Assembly (NCBI GenBank): GCA_903813345.2
Contig: CAIIXF020000006.1
Span: forward strand, 122,001 to 186,000
From: Owenia fusiformis
Lineage: Eukaryota; Annelida; Polychaeta; Sabellida; Oweniidae
Direction: 5' to 3'
DNA: 64,000 nt
Part shown: positions 1 through 13,900 of the stretch, in pieces
How the letters are laid out: each line of letters begins with the position of its first letter
Numbering within the stretch: the stretch's first letter is position 1
Notes under the pieces: model-generated
What the model saw: only the letters and a program-made list of their open reading frames with translations
Database searches by the model: none
What the model was told of the DNA's origin: nothing
Position numbers and translations under genes: made by a program

Positions 1-610
1 AAAAATCTGTTAACAAGTATATAAGTTATCAGATATTACATTTTTTACAAATAATGGTGGCCATTTTGAAATCAGTGGCCATCTTGAAAATTCTTTCCAC
101 AAAGTACTTTGTTCTGAGGGCCTCAGGAAAAAATCTGTTAACAAGTATATAAGTTATCAGATATTACATTTTTTTACAAATAATGGTGGCCATTTTGAAA
201 TCAGTGGCCATCTTAAAAATTCTTTCCACAAAGAACTTTGTTCTGAGGGCCTCAGGAAAAAATCTGTTAACAAGTATATAAGTTATCAGATATTACATTT
301 TTTTACAAATAATGGTGGCCATTTTGAAATCAGTGGCCATCTTAAAAATTCTTTCCACAAAGTACTTTGTTCTGAGGGCCTCAGGAAAAAATCTGTTAAC
401 AAGTATATAAGTTATCAGATATTACATTTTTTTTACAAATAATGGTGGCCATTTTGAAATCAGTGGCCATCTTGAAAATTCTTTCCACAAAGTACTTTGT
501 TCTGAGGGCCTCAGGAAAAAATCTGTTAACAAGTATATAAGTTATCAGATATTACATTTTTTTACAAATAATGGTGGCCATTTTGAAATCAGTGGCCATC
601 TTAAAAATTT
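1..610. repeat. 128-130-bp tandem repeat array, about 4.7 copies
   Basis: Units start near 1, 129, 258, 387 and 517 and differ by only a few bases. Each begins AAAAATCTGTTAACAAG, contains two copies of a GTGGCCAT motif and ends GGGCCTCAGG. A diverged sixth copy seems to continue to about 830, followed at 900-950 by the 'ACATCCCTCTCGAAC' end sequence that this repeat family also carries near 20450 and 48660. Short ORFs here are repeat-derived. Confidence 0.9.
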
Positions 611-1534
611 CTCTTTGAGCCAATCCCTATGTCCCAAGGGCACTAGTATATAAAATCTAAATCAAAACCGTTGATTTAATAAGATTACATTTCTTTCAAA
701 GAATGGTGGGAAAAAATGGTGGCCATTTTGAATTACTAGTAAGTGGCCATATTGAAAATTCCTTTTCAAGTAGAGAGGTCCTCTTTTCATAAGGCACCAG
801 CCTTTAAAATTTGGACCGAATCCATCAACCAGTATTTGAGTTACTAGTATTGCCCAGACAAACAAACATATGGATGAACAGATTGATGGACAGATGGCTT
901 CTCTACATCCCTCTCGAACTTACGTTCCGAGGGATAACTAGTGCTCTCAAACAGAAAATAGATCTTCTCCTTAAATATAAATTATGAGAATGAAACACTA
1001 GAATGATTGAGCAATACATGCATCTGAGCATGGGCTTCTAGTTGAAAGCCCATGATCTGAGGTAAAATATTAAGCCATACTGGTCTATAGAACCTACCTC
1101 CCTCCCTCCCTTATACTAGAACAAGATGTATGGGGAGAAGGTCATAAGGGATTCATGCAAGCTAGATATACATGATTTAAATCATTTACAATTCATTGAA
1201 TCCTGGACTTAAATCCTTTAATGATACAAGTATGAACACCTCACGATTATTGAACAGTCTAACATTTTAAGTACACATTTATAAACAATTCAGCACAAAT
1301 TGCTGTATAAATGAAGGCACTTGAGTCAGTCTCTATAAAACATGGAAACAATGTAATTTCTGGCACTCTGAGGTATTACTCTTTTCCCTGAACATCTAAA
1401 ATAAACTGCTTTAGATCATTTACATCTCTTCAAAAAATTCACTGACTAAACGTTCACCATGATCACATATACAATACACATGTACATGTAGAATTCCTGT
1501 TCCCTTTTTGTTAACTTCTGTACACACAACTATA

Positions 1535-1609
1535 CAGGGAGGCCCAAAAATAGGTTTTCAGTTAAAAAAGATTGTTGAATAAATGTATACCTACTTTTGC
1601 CCCACCCTG
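1535..1609. mobile_element. 75-bp mariner-type MITE
   Basis: Ends are CAGGGAGGCCCAAAAATAGG and the approximate inverse CCTACTTTTGCCCCACCCTG, each flanked by TA (1533-1534 and 1610-1611), as expected of Tc1/mariner target duplications. It is too short to code. Confidence 0.65.
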
Positions 1610-1994
1610 TATATACTGTCAATACTGATTCAACTATTTTGGGTATCAAAATTTTTACATAATTATGTAACGATGATTTAACTATTTTGGGTAACAAAAT
1701 TTTTACATAGTACTATGTAATTTCAAAATTCTGTTTTTTATCAAAGGTTCAATATAAAGTGTTTGATAATATCAAGTCATTACATTTTATACAGGTGTGT
1801 TTCTTGGTTTACAGTGTAAACGTTACACACTCAATAGAAACATAGTTGTCATAGTTCGCTGAATCCTGTACATATCAAATTGATGTGATGCTTATATGTT
1901 AATTTGAATTATATTCTCATCCAGCTGATGCAGTGGTCATCCTTATAACTACATAATATGTGTTTTTAGTCCAACTAGATTACACTCACATTAC

Positions 1995-4900
1995 TCATAT
2001 TCCTGAATTGTAATTTACGTTCAAGAGGTGCATATTTTTCTGATATAATGCCTGTATATCAAGTAGTTGGTTGAATCCTACTTGCAGCATTTCTCTATTG
2101 TCAGCAGCTTTGTAGAACTTCATCAACTGTTCTGTTGAGATCTTATCATCATCTAGCTGAAATATATAAATAAATAAATATGTACATAGAGGATATCCTA
2201 TGATTTTTGAGCAGAGCTGGCGTTAACGCCGTTTTTTACCGTTTTTACGCACATTTGATCAAGTCTGACGCAGAATTGACAACTAATTGCGTTTCATTGA
2301 CGCACTTTGATCCCAAGATAGACTAACGCTATTTCCCAGGAAGATTAGCAATACACAAGAAAAAACAATGTTTTGACCGATATCTTACCGATCAGATTTA
2401 TTCTCCGGCTTTCAGACGAAAATCTCCGGCTTTCAATTAAGTTTAACATATCAAATGAAAGAATATAAATTGGCCTACCTTGTGAAGACAAAATCTAAGT
2501 ATAATAGGCAGATAATCAGCAGTGTTTTAGAGAAACACTGAAATAATTATCTTACTGTAATCCGGCCACCATTTTGATTGACCTCTCAAACCAAAACGCA
2601 TTGCTTTGAGATTAATGGGTCAGTAGCAAAAAACCTTTATCACTGTCCTGCCAACTTTCAATGGATACTATTATTAACAATTACACATAAACTTGAAAAC
2701 AAACTGTTTAATTAATACAATTGATCTTCTTGGCATTATCTTACATCATAGTGAGGAAGCACAAAGGGCAACATTTGAAAACAAATAAAATATTACAAGT
2801 CAGAGTGTTGATCCTTATATTTCATTGAGATTGATAATGTGTAAGAAAGGAGTATTGAGTTTATTAATTGACACCAGAGTGAGGAGGAACAAGGGACAAC
2901 ATTGAAAAACAAAGTAATTAAGAAAAAAATTAATTACAATAAATTATGTATTGATCTGCTTTATTGAAATCAATTGCTCATGTACAGTTTGATACAAGTG
3001 GCAGGAAAATACTGATTTTATCTTATGGTTAAATGCTTTCAAAAAAAAAGTTCAAAAATCTGCATAATTTATCTGAAAAAATAAAAATAAAGTTTTCTAT
3101 CAACACAATTTTTTCTTATTTTTCTTATTGTTTATATAAAGAGAGGGTCTAAATTTCAAAATTTTCGGGGGATGGCATGCTCCCAGACCCCCTAGTTTGC
3201 GCCGCACTGCTATTTGGTCATTATCCATTGATTTGGTTTATGTTTCACCCAGCCGTTTGGCCTAAGCTGATTTTCAGTCTCATTGCAGCACATTTATTTT
3301 TGTACTTTAGATTATCCGAAAATGACGCTTTATTATCATAATTCAATTTGACCCACATTTTCCAAGTTTGACCCACTTTTTTGATTGAACTGGGTCATGT
3401 GACCCACAAAATGTTGAGGCTACCGCCAGTACTGTTGAGGGATACCATTTTTATCCATGAGTGGATATCGCTCATCTCCATGAGTGAGTGCAGCGAATGA
3501 GTGGAGATCGGCGATATCCAAGAGTGGATAAAAATGATAGCCGAGAAAATCATAGGATATCATATTTATCCGATGGTCGCTATTTTTGTATGGACTTCAA
3601 ATAATTTGACCTAAAGTTGTTGTTTTCTAATACTATTCAATTTTTCCATTTTATTTTCCGTAACATTATTTTTACAAAATGATTGCATGAAACTCATTTT
3701 TACTGAGCATATAACCTTGGAACTTTGGTAGACTGTAAATCTAGTAAATCTAGTAAATCTCGTAAATCTAGTAAACCTAGTAAATCTAGTAAAATCTTGT
3801 AAAATCTTGTAAACTTTTTAGGGACCATTCATTTGATATCAATGTCAGTCTCTATATAAGAGTATTGGTGATTATGATTCATGTTACAACATTAGAAAAA
3901 TACCTTCTCTGCATTAAAATTCAGAGTCATTCCTTTCATCAAATAATCAAAATACAAATTTTTAAACAAAATTGTGAAATATTATAATAAAAAAGAATGT
4001 TTAAGGGGCTGATATGATATGGCTTTAAACTATTAATTACAAGGAATACAAGGAACATATCATCATCAAAACGTAAATGGAAAGAATTGTAGAAATGCCA
4101 TACTATACTTTATGTATAGGTAAAGCAAATAGATCAATCAGTAAGTTGTCTCACTAGATTCCCCTTACTACAGCATTTGATTGTTTTTTATTATTTTTTG
4201 GGGGTTGGCAAAAACCAATTTTGAAATTGCCATTTATTCATTCCTCTCACATTGGAACTTCTACAAATATTGTCAATCGAACAGCATCGCCAAAAAATAA
4301 GCAATAACTAAATTATCTGATAGGCTAGGCATTATAACATTTTGTGAGGGAAAAACAAGCCTGTGTCATTTAGATGGTACGCATTGTCCCCTCAGTCCTT
4401 AAAGACAGAGCCTCCACTATAAAATCAGCTTGACCAGTAAAAATGGAGTCATTCTAAATTTGAAAATATTAGGAATATGAAAAATTCTAACCAAGAGGAA
4501 TAATTTTGATTTTCTGTTAGTTGTAGCCAACAGATCACCATAAAAATTGTCACAGATGTTTATGAATACATTCTCCTTGAAATCTATTAATCAATTATTG
4601 CAATTATGCATTACCTTTTTAGAAATCCTTATTTGAAAATTGGTAATTTTTTTAATTAAGAGGAGTAGCCTAATTCAAATTTCAACCAATAAGGTGAGGT
4701 ATTCAGGGTCACATGATGTAAAGTTTGTTTGTAAATCTTTCAAAAGCACATGTTATAAGTACCATTTCAATTTAAACATAATTCATACTACTGTTAATCA
4801 TAAGAAATGTGTCATTTACTTACCTACATATGGTATATTAAAGATACGACTCCAAAGACATCATATAATTACAAAATCCAATGTATTTGCTTGATGTATT

Positions 4901-7900
4901 TGCTTAAAAGACTTCAAGATAACTGTATACTGTTCCAAAGACTTGAGATTACTACAATGTACTTGGCCATGGTTCACTTGGCTAACATTGATATAAGAAA
5001 CTCATCTATTGACTTTTCTAGAGTTTGATGATTTTACCAAAGTTTCTTTTTGCTCAAACTTGCTTTTACGAGTACTTTCGGCAAGTCAGTGTGAAGATAG
5101 CTCTGTTTTTAATTTATTGTTTCATATCCTGTTATTTCAATCTTGAACATCAGCTCTCTATTTTTCTGGTCATTGAAACATGTTCATTGTATAATGACTG
5201 TGTAAGAATGAGGTCTCCTGATCAACACAAGGACAAAGTCACTATTTTTGATGTTCCATTTGTCCAAAAACCTGTTTACAAAGGTTTTTTACCTTAGGGA
5301 AAATTTATAAGAAAAGGTCTCATATGGAACAACCCTAGGAAATGGGACAATTCATTATCTCTTACCATTTGCATATGGTTACATAAATATAAAAGATCAT
5401 CAATTTCAAATTTGGAGACACCCTGGTACAACATGGTAATAGAGGTTGAAAAGTGCAGAATTATTGCATAAATGAAGGGCATAACTTAGTGCAACCCTTT
5501 GTGGTAGGTAGGGACCAGATGAAAGAACCAATACAAGTTTTCAATTTGTACAGAATTTCCCATACATTTCAAGCTTTTGTGCTGGTATCTACATTTAATT
5601 CTTGAAATGACCCCAAAAGCAATTGCTTTATGATATCAAATTTAGATGTTAGGGATTATTAGAACATGAATCAATTTACCTAAAGGAGACCTACATTTAA
5701 TTTACATATATTAACTGGAAAATCTATGTAGCAAGCATAACAAAATGTATGAAGACTCTTGGTTAAAAAAAATGTTGGTCAATTGCTATCATTCAGTTCA
5801 TGTTCACTGACTGTAAAGTATGAAATTAGATCATGTGCTTTTGTTATGTTTATAAACATAAATATTATCCCATAAAGCATCACTATTAGCTGATTGGATA
5901 AGGATTTGATTGACAAGCCTAATGGATGTGACTTGCCTTATAAGGTCTAATGAGCAACCAGGTGGTTCAGAAAGTCTGTCTTTAAATATGTAACTTAATT
6001 TGTTAATAGAGCATGCTTCTTGGGTGGGTTGTGTATGATGATAAAATGGGTGTACCATTTGATAACCATTTTGTTATCCAGTACTAACATATAGTTGTTT
6101 TGTAACTAAATATAATGAAATAAAAGGTAGAATTTTTCCTACATGTTCATTTCATTCATACAAAGGCATTTTCAGTGCTTTTTCGACATTTGCACTTTAT
6201 ATCTTAGACATTGAATAATCAAGTTTTTACAAGATTTTACAAGATTTTACTAGATTTACTAGATTTACTAGTTTTACTAGATTTACTAGATTTACTAGAT
6301 TTACAGTCTACCTGGAACTTTTCAATTTTTTCCAAATATTTTTTTCAATTTTTTCCAAAATATTTTTTCATTTTTTTATTCCTATAATTTTATTTTCAAA
6401 TTTTTTTCCAAATTAATTCCAAATTTTTTCAATTTTTTTCATTTTTTTTTAAAATTCAAATTTTTCAAGTATTTTTTTTTTAAAATAGTATCCGTCGGAT
6501 ACATAGAGGTTATTTAATGGGAGGGATGGAATATGGATTTTATTCCGAGGGAAAATATGATATTGGCCAAGGAAAATATCATATTGACCGAGGGCGACCG
6601 AGGGCGATAAATCATAGGATGTTCTTTTTATTCCATAGTTAAAGTCATCATCAGAATCGTCGGGAATTAAGTGATTTAAAACAAATTTTCCAAACGATAC
6701 GGCGATATTGACACTTAGCCTCGTTTTGAGTCTGAAGTAGCAAAAATCCATAAACCATGGCATACGGCGCCGTATGTCATGGCTAAAACACCGTATGCTA
6801 TGGTTAAGTGAAAAGGATGAGTCTGGGAATGAGTCTGGGTATCGACTTAGAAAATATTGAAAATTGTAATGTCTGAAAAACCAACTCAATCACACATATT
6901 ATTAAACTTCAATATCTTATCCTTCTTCTGAGATTACAAAAATATCAATTTGTATCACAATTGATGAAGAATATTGGCATCAAAGACAGTGCATATCACT
7001 TTGTCAGAATTGAAAAAAAAATCAATGGCAAATATTAAATGAATTATTTATGCAAAAAGTTTGAAACATATCTTCCAAAACATTGGTTACTTTCTTTGAA
7101 TAGACATTGAATGGTATTTCTGGATGAGTGAATTGGTGTTTATCTGGGTAATCAAGGGATTATAGTCACTCAAAGTTACTGAGCATCCAGTTTTGAGACT
7201 TCAATTGTGTTGGTGATGTTACCCATATTTCAGTCAAATTCATGCTGAGCACAACATTTTGGTTTCAATTTTATAATCTCTATACATGACCCTGGTGATG
7301 AAGTGTCAGAATCAGTCAAAAAACCTAAACCGGAAAACTGTGCTCATTGTGAAAACTAAAAGTGAAGCAACTTTTTTCCTGATATTTCTTACAACAAATG
7401 GCAACCATTTTGTTTTTCCCTCTTCAAATTAAACTGGCGGGAAATTCAAAAATTTGAAAAAAATTTTAATCCTTAAATATATTTCAAAAATATGATTTTT
7501 TTTTTAATTCTTCATCGGTCTTAACTTATTTCTTCTTTGTATGTCATACATGTTGCCATTGGTGTTTTTTCTATGATAATAACTATTTTTTTGTTTGTTA
7601 AGATACTTATTCTGACTCTCAGCAGGGGGTTAATTATGCATCAAAATTCGTGAAAAAGTAAATATACTTATTAAATATAACTAGGACAGTAATAAAATCC
7701 ATATTTCACATACATTTGACTGAGGGACCAAAAGGTCATATACCCAGACACATCCTTTGTCAAAAATATCATATTTTACCACTGATTACAAAAATACCGT
7801 TTTTATTTTGACATGTTATCCTATGGATATCATGCTAACTATGGAATAAGATTGGATATCACGTCATATAGATAGGATACAATTTTAGTGGCGTATACGA

Positions 7901-10900
7901 AAATTATCTTGTGTTTGTATCCCCATATATATTTAGTATCCATCTGATAAATAATATTATTCAAAAGCAAATAGGACCAATGATTCCCTGGGTGTTAATC
8001 CATAGATAATCCTTGAAAATGAGAAATATTTTTCAGGATTATATGGTGCAATCTTTTAGTCAATAAAATGTTTTAAAAAGTATTGATGTTTTTAGGATGA
8101 AAAACAAGGAAAATGCTTGAAAAAACTCCCCCGATTCATTCTACAAACAATTCCACCTTCTTTGTAAAAATACACTCTATAATGTTTTAAAGTGTATTGA
8201 TGTTTTTTGGATGAAGAACATGAGCAAAAAAGCATGAAAAAACTCCCCTTCATTCTACAAACAACTCCCCCTCCTTTAAGTACTTACATGTTTATCTACC
8301 CCTATGTCAGTGAAGTAACAGTTCAGACAGTTAACAAGCTTGTCAAAAGTTGCAAAATGTTCTTTTATGGAATCACATGGAACCTTTAAGACCTCTTCAA
8401 AGCATTGATGAATTAGCATCGTCCTGAAGACAATGCGTCTCAAAAGATTGATGTTTTCTTCAGTACGTAATACAGGGTCTTCTAGCTGAGGCATCTGGTT
8501 CCTATAATAGAGTAATACATCTACATGTAGTCAGCTAAACAAAAACTCAGAACATTGCTGCAAGAAACTTGTTAAATGGACTATTGTGGACTTGATGAAA
8601 ACAAGTTGCTCTTATTGATGTGCATTAAAACCTGTCTAATCTGAATGCCAAGCTTTAATTGCTTGAATGACTCAGATGCGAGTAGGTAGGAATCAGTTTC
8701 ACCACCAGGTGGCTAATTTGGGTCAGATAGCATGGCAGGTAATAGAAAGTTCCCTTTAACTTAAATATTCATCTGTTTTAGAAGTTCAATTTTCATATCA
8801 CCCTTGTGTATCTAATAGATATGCAAATTAAAATATGTCCAGTTAAAGAAGATGTTATCTGTCCAATACAACAAAAGATATTTAACTTTTTGTGATTTTA
8901 TAACATGGGGTCTATGGGGAATCTTCCCGAACTAGAAGTCACATTTTCAAAAAAATCTCATTTTCAAAGTTGATTAACAATATCCGAAACCATATTCCTT
9001 CTAGCTGTACTTTTACATGTAGATTTCAAATATGACATCACTTTGACTGAATTATGATTATTTAATGACGTAAATCAAGATTATTTATCCTTGCATCTAG
9101 TCAATTGGCAGGTGTTCACATGTCTTTTTAACATGAAAATTTGACAGATTGAAACAAGGCATCAGCATGCAAAATGCCACTACCTTCCATTTGTTATAGA
9201 TGCCAACCACCAATCACCAAACACCAACCACCATCCAAAAAAGATGTTGACTATCTGTCAACTACAAAATTATGTCACCACTCTCTGGTGGTGACTTAAA
9301 AATGGCACAGAAGACTTAATATGTTTAGAAATATATGTTTTGATCTAGTTCATACCGAAAGGACATATATTCTCCTGACAATGACAAATGAAAGGTACTC
9401 AAGTCTTTCATCAATTGTAAAATCAATTTCCCGATGACATTAAGATATCTAAACTCTGATTGATGTAAGAAGTGAATATATATCTATGAACCTAATATCA
9501 CAACCTATGTCTGCTTGAAAATGATGCACATAGAGAGAAATAATTGCAGTTTTGTATTTATATTATGCATAATCTTATAGTGAAATTAGTGATTAGCTCA
9601 GTCATCATATGAAATGTGAATGATCAGATGGCTTATCATCAAGATTTGAACTGCCAATTATATATCACATTTCGAGACATATAAAATAAAAATTATGTGA
9701 CTAAACAATTTAAGATATTATTTTGTGTCTGACAGTTTTAATTATATACCGTGATAAACATATAACATTGTCATCTGCATCATAAATGTATCATTAAGTT
9801 ACTTAGAGCAGAGGAAGAAGAATGCTGATCTGGGGAATGTTATCATTAATATACAGGGTGGGCCACAAAAAAACAATACCCAACTTCAAATCAGGATAAA
9901 AATATTCAATATGGTACATTGACTTACATATCATTTTAAAGGTTATACAATTTCAAACAATTTGGTATATAACACTTTGTCATGAAATCAATAGTAAAGT
10001 TTTATTATACTTATTTGGAAGGCCGGGTTGCTATTTAAGGTCTCCAGATTTAAGGGAGAAATAGTAAATCTGCGGAATTATGTTAATTTTTTATTTCATT
10101 TATATCATTCTTTTGTTAGGTAAATACATGCTTGGATATTGATATTTGCATCATTGTGTGTCTAAATTTATTGTTTATGAATTTCAGTGCTGTTTAATAA
10201 CATTTTACACTTTATTTATTTAAACAATTTTAACAATTGCTCAATATACCCCACCCCTCCCCTCTGCATCAACAATAAGCTTCAAGTGGTAGCCCAATCT
10301 ATCAATAGCCTTATTGAGAGATTTCTGTTGCAATTCATTTCAGCACTTTAGGATTCTGTTTCAGCTCATCAATGCTGTTTATTGGATGCTTTTGATTGTA
10401 CCATTTCCTCGAGATGGATCCATGTATGGTAATAAAATACATTACATGTAGCATCGGGGCTGTTGGGTGGCCAAGCATCGAGATCAATCAAATTGACACC
10501 TTGTTTGCAAAGGAATGCCAATGTCTCCTGAGATCTATGGTACGAGGCAATGTCTTGTTGGAAAATAAAATCCTCGTCACATATACATTTAATACCTTTT
10601 AACAGACTCATTTTAAGTACTTATTGATTATAAACTACACTAAACAATAAGTTTAGTCACACAACTACAAGCATGTATTAACCTAACAAAATGATATTCT
10701 ATAAATAAAAAATAACATTATTCCACAGATTTATTATTTTCTCCCTAAAATCTGGATACCTTAAATACCGACCCAGCCCCCAAAATAAGCATAATAAAAC
10801 TTTAATATTGATTTCATGACATAGTGTTATATACCAAATTGTTCCAAAATGGATCACCTTTAAAATGATATATAAATCAATGTATCATATTGAACATAGC

Positions 10901-13900
10901 TATTTTCATTCTGATTTAAAGTTGGGTATTGTTTTTTTTGGCCCACCCTGTACAATGTCTTTTACATGCATTCTCTTATTTTATAAAAATATCAGGTGTC
11001 ACAATTAATGAATTTGATAAATGTGAAAAATGCAATTAGAAAATACTATTACAATGTATTTTATAAAATACTATTATACAATGTCTTTTGTAGAATATCA
11101 TTATACAATGTATTTCACAAATACTGTTATACAATGTATTTTATGAATTAATATTATAAAATGTATTTTATCATCAAAGATTTCAAGGATAAGTCAGGAA
11201 ACAAGTCAGGACATGATCGCTAAATGAATTTTGAAAAAGTTTAAATCTGAAAATGGCGCATATCATCCAACTTTACATTGTCACAAGAAATTGTGCAAAA
11301 TTGTGCATCTTCCCTCAATGCAATCCTCTCTCCACTTACTGTATTATTTTGATAATTTTATTTTCTACAACTCACTTAAAAAAGAGCAACACCAAACTGA
11401 CTTTGGGGGTATCTGATTACATATTTACTGTTACATGCGAGTTTCCCTAAACTTTTTAATTTACATTTTGGGAATTAACACGAATGGCACAGATCTGTTG
11501 AGTCTGTATAGGACTAAAATAATCATAGCCGAGAAGTGAAACCGGTTCCAATAATCATGGTTTTAAAAAAACAATGACAACTTTTCTATTTTTTATTTTT
11601 ACATTCAAGGATCAAATTTCAAAAGTACCACTACAGCAATTTATTTGCATTACACATTCAAAATGACATGCCACAAATTATTTACAAAGTTTTGTGATAA
11701 TCATATAGTTTTTATTTAAACAAGAATTCCTCAGTTCATTGTCATTTTTACTAACATGTTATGATTTCCATGGTTACAACATTTGGTTCAGGAATAGAGG
11801 AAAGAGGATTGAAGTCAATACTGCTGTTATTAGCCTTGCCCAAGTCTGTATTATCTTATATTTATCTTGATTTTCAATTAGATACAACCTTGTGGCACCC
11901 CTTCCATCCCTGCTGATATTAAGTTATTCATAGGTTTCAGGATTTCCATAATTTCTATGCGTATTTGTCAGGGGTATCGCAAAACTGTAATAATAATTAT
12001 GGACGCATGTTGGAAGTTCGACGCTTGGCGGCTGATTGGCAAATCAAAAAAAACTTTACCCGAATGAACAAAGGAAACTACGGCTTGAAAATTTTCAATG
12101 ATTTGATCGAGTATTTCTTCCACGGTATTTCTTCTGAGTTACAATATATTCTGCAATTAGATGTACATGTACATTGGAATGCAAGCAGTCATTGATATTA
12201 ATTAAACTACGCAATTATATTTTGATTTAAAACTGAATTTGTAATGAAAATGAGTGAAGATATGGTCTCGATCTGATCCGGATCTAAGCTAGGCCTAGAG
12301 ATCTAGAGCTATCATGTTCAGTATTTGATCAGTCTAGCGATTGTCCTTTTCAGCCCCATTTTCAGCGTATTTTGTTGAAATTCTCTCAGCTTCGGGTATC
12401 CAATCAATGCTCAAGCATCCACTGAACTCTGGTTGATATTCATCTGATAAAATATTTGTATTTTTATGATGAATTGTGCAAGATTTTTTCATGAAAAGTG
12501 TACTTGTTTTGAATGTGCATAAACATTGCAGCGCCGTCGTCGATTGGTCATCAAGATCAAGATAAGTATAAGTACAAGAGACCGACTTGGGCAAGGCTAT
12601 GCTGTTATTCTAATTAGAAATTAATCCAATAGTCACATTGGTCACATGGTGTTTGTGTGTAATTAATTTACATGATGTGTTGCCAGCATGTCTCATGTGA
12701 GACAATGATTAATTAAATAAGACCTAGCATTGGTCACATGGTGTTTGTGTGTAATTAATTTACATGATGTGTTGCCAGCATGTCTCATGTGAGACAATGA
12801 TTAATTAAATAAGACCTAGCATGCTCAAAACCAGTCAGGTTCATAAACCTTGGCACAAGTCTGTTCTTGCATGTTTTATTGATAAAGTGGTTTTCCTGAA
12901 ATATTGATGACAAGTCTGAGACAACTTAGCATGTATTTTCTTTAAAATTTGAATTCAAAGATCATTTTGAAAATATCTTCTTGGACAATGGACAGAGGTC
13001 CTTTGTCCCTTAGGCATCACCATCTAAAAAAATATATGGTCAGTTGGATTTCTACATGGTCCTATAAACCTTATATGGCTCTAGCACATTGATACCCCGT
13101 GACCGAATACGAAAACTGAACTTTGGGAGATCTCCCCCTCTATTACCAATGGTTTTTTTTAGGTTTAAAGTTTTTTTATTATCATTTAAACAAAACAAAT
13201 TACAAACACAGCAAGGGCCGAAGCAATGCATTATTGGCCCTGGTAGTCAAGAATTTATATAATGTAAAGTGAAGTTGCAATGAGATTTAAGGATCAACTC
13301 GGTAATGCAGAACAGTATATAAAAATAAAAACTTACTCATTTAAAATAGTAACAATTAACTGCAGAAAACCTGCAGTCATTTCAACAATTTTCTGATTTG
13401 TCAGATACGATAATGAGCAATCACCGTATAACAAATAATTTACCCTGTCTTGCTGTCTGAGTTGACCAAACACGGTTAAATCAAAGGATGGCAGTTCCCC
13501 AAGTTCTTCCAAAAACAAGTTTCGCTGAACAATGAATAGAGGGCAGTGTAATAATAGGTGCATTGTAGACTGTGATCTAAAGCCACAATTACAACTTGGA
13601 ATATCAATGTTTCTAAAGTTATGTGTGAATAAATGCTGCCTAAAAATAAAGTCACATCGAGTCTTATTCAAAGTTGATTCTTTCTTCCTATCAAGATGCA
13701 ATTTTGGAGTAGGTAGCTTTATTTTAGAATTTTGAATATGTTTCCTCAGGTTAAACTTAAAACAATTTCTAGATTGGATAGCTTTCAAATCACCAGGGAG
13801 TTTCTCCCATGCTGTTATACAAGATATCACTGTACCCTTTCTGATCTTGGCCTTACAGTGAGCTGGTATTCTAAAAGATCTGACTCTGCGTAACCGATTT

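Noticed and set aside
4640-5297. Three overlapping short ORFs inside the foldback element as a transposase
   Set aside because: No catalytic or DNA-binding motif recognised and composition is like the surrounding AT-rich DNA.
6449-6889. 146-codon minus ORF
   Set aside because: Spans the junction of two repeat families; the copy at 54520-54820 breaks the frame.
12334-12594. 86-codon minus ORF
   Set aside because: Lies within the 769-bp inverted-repeat element and shows no domain or splice context.
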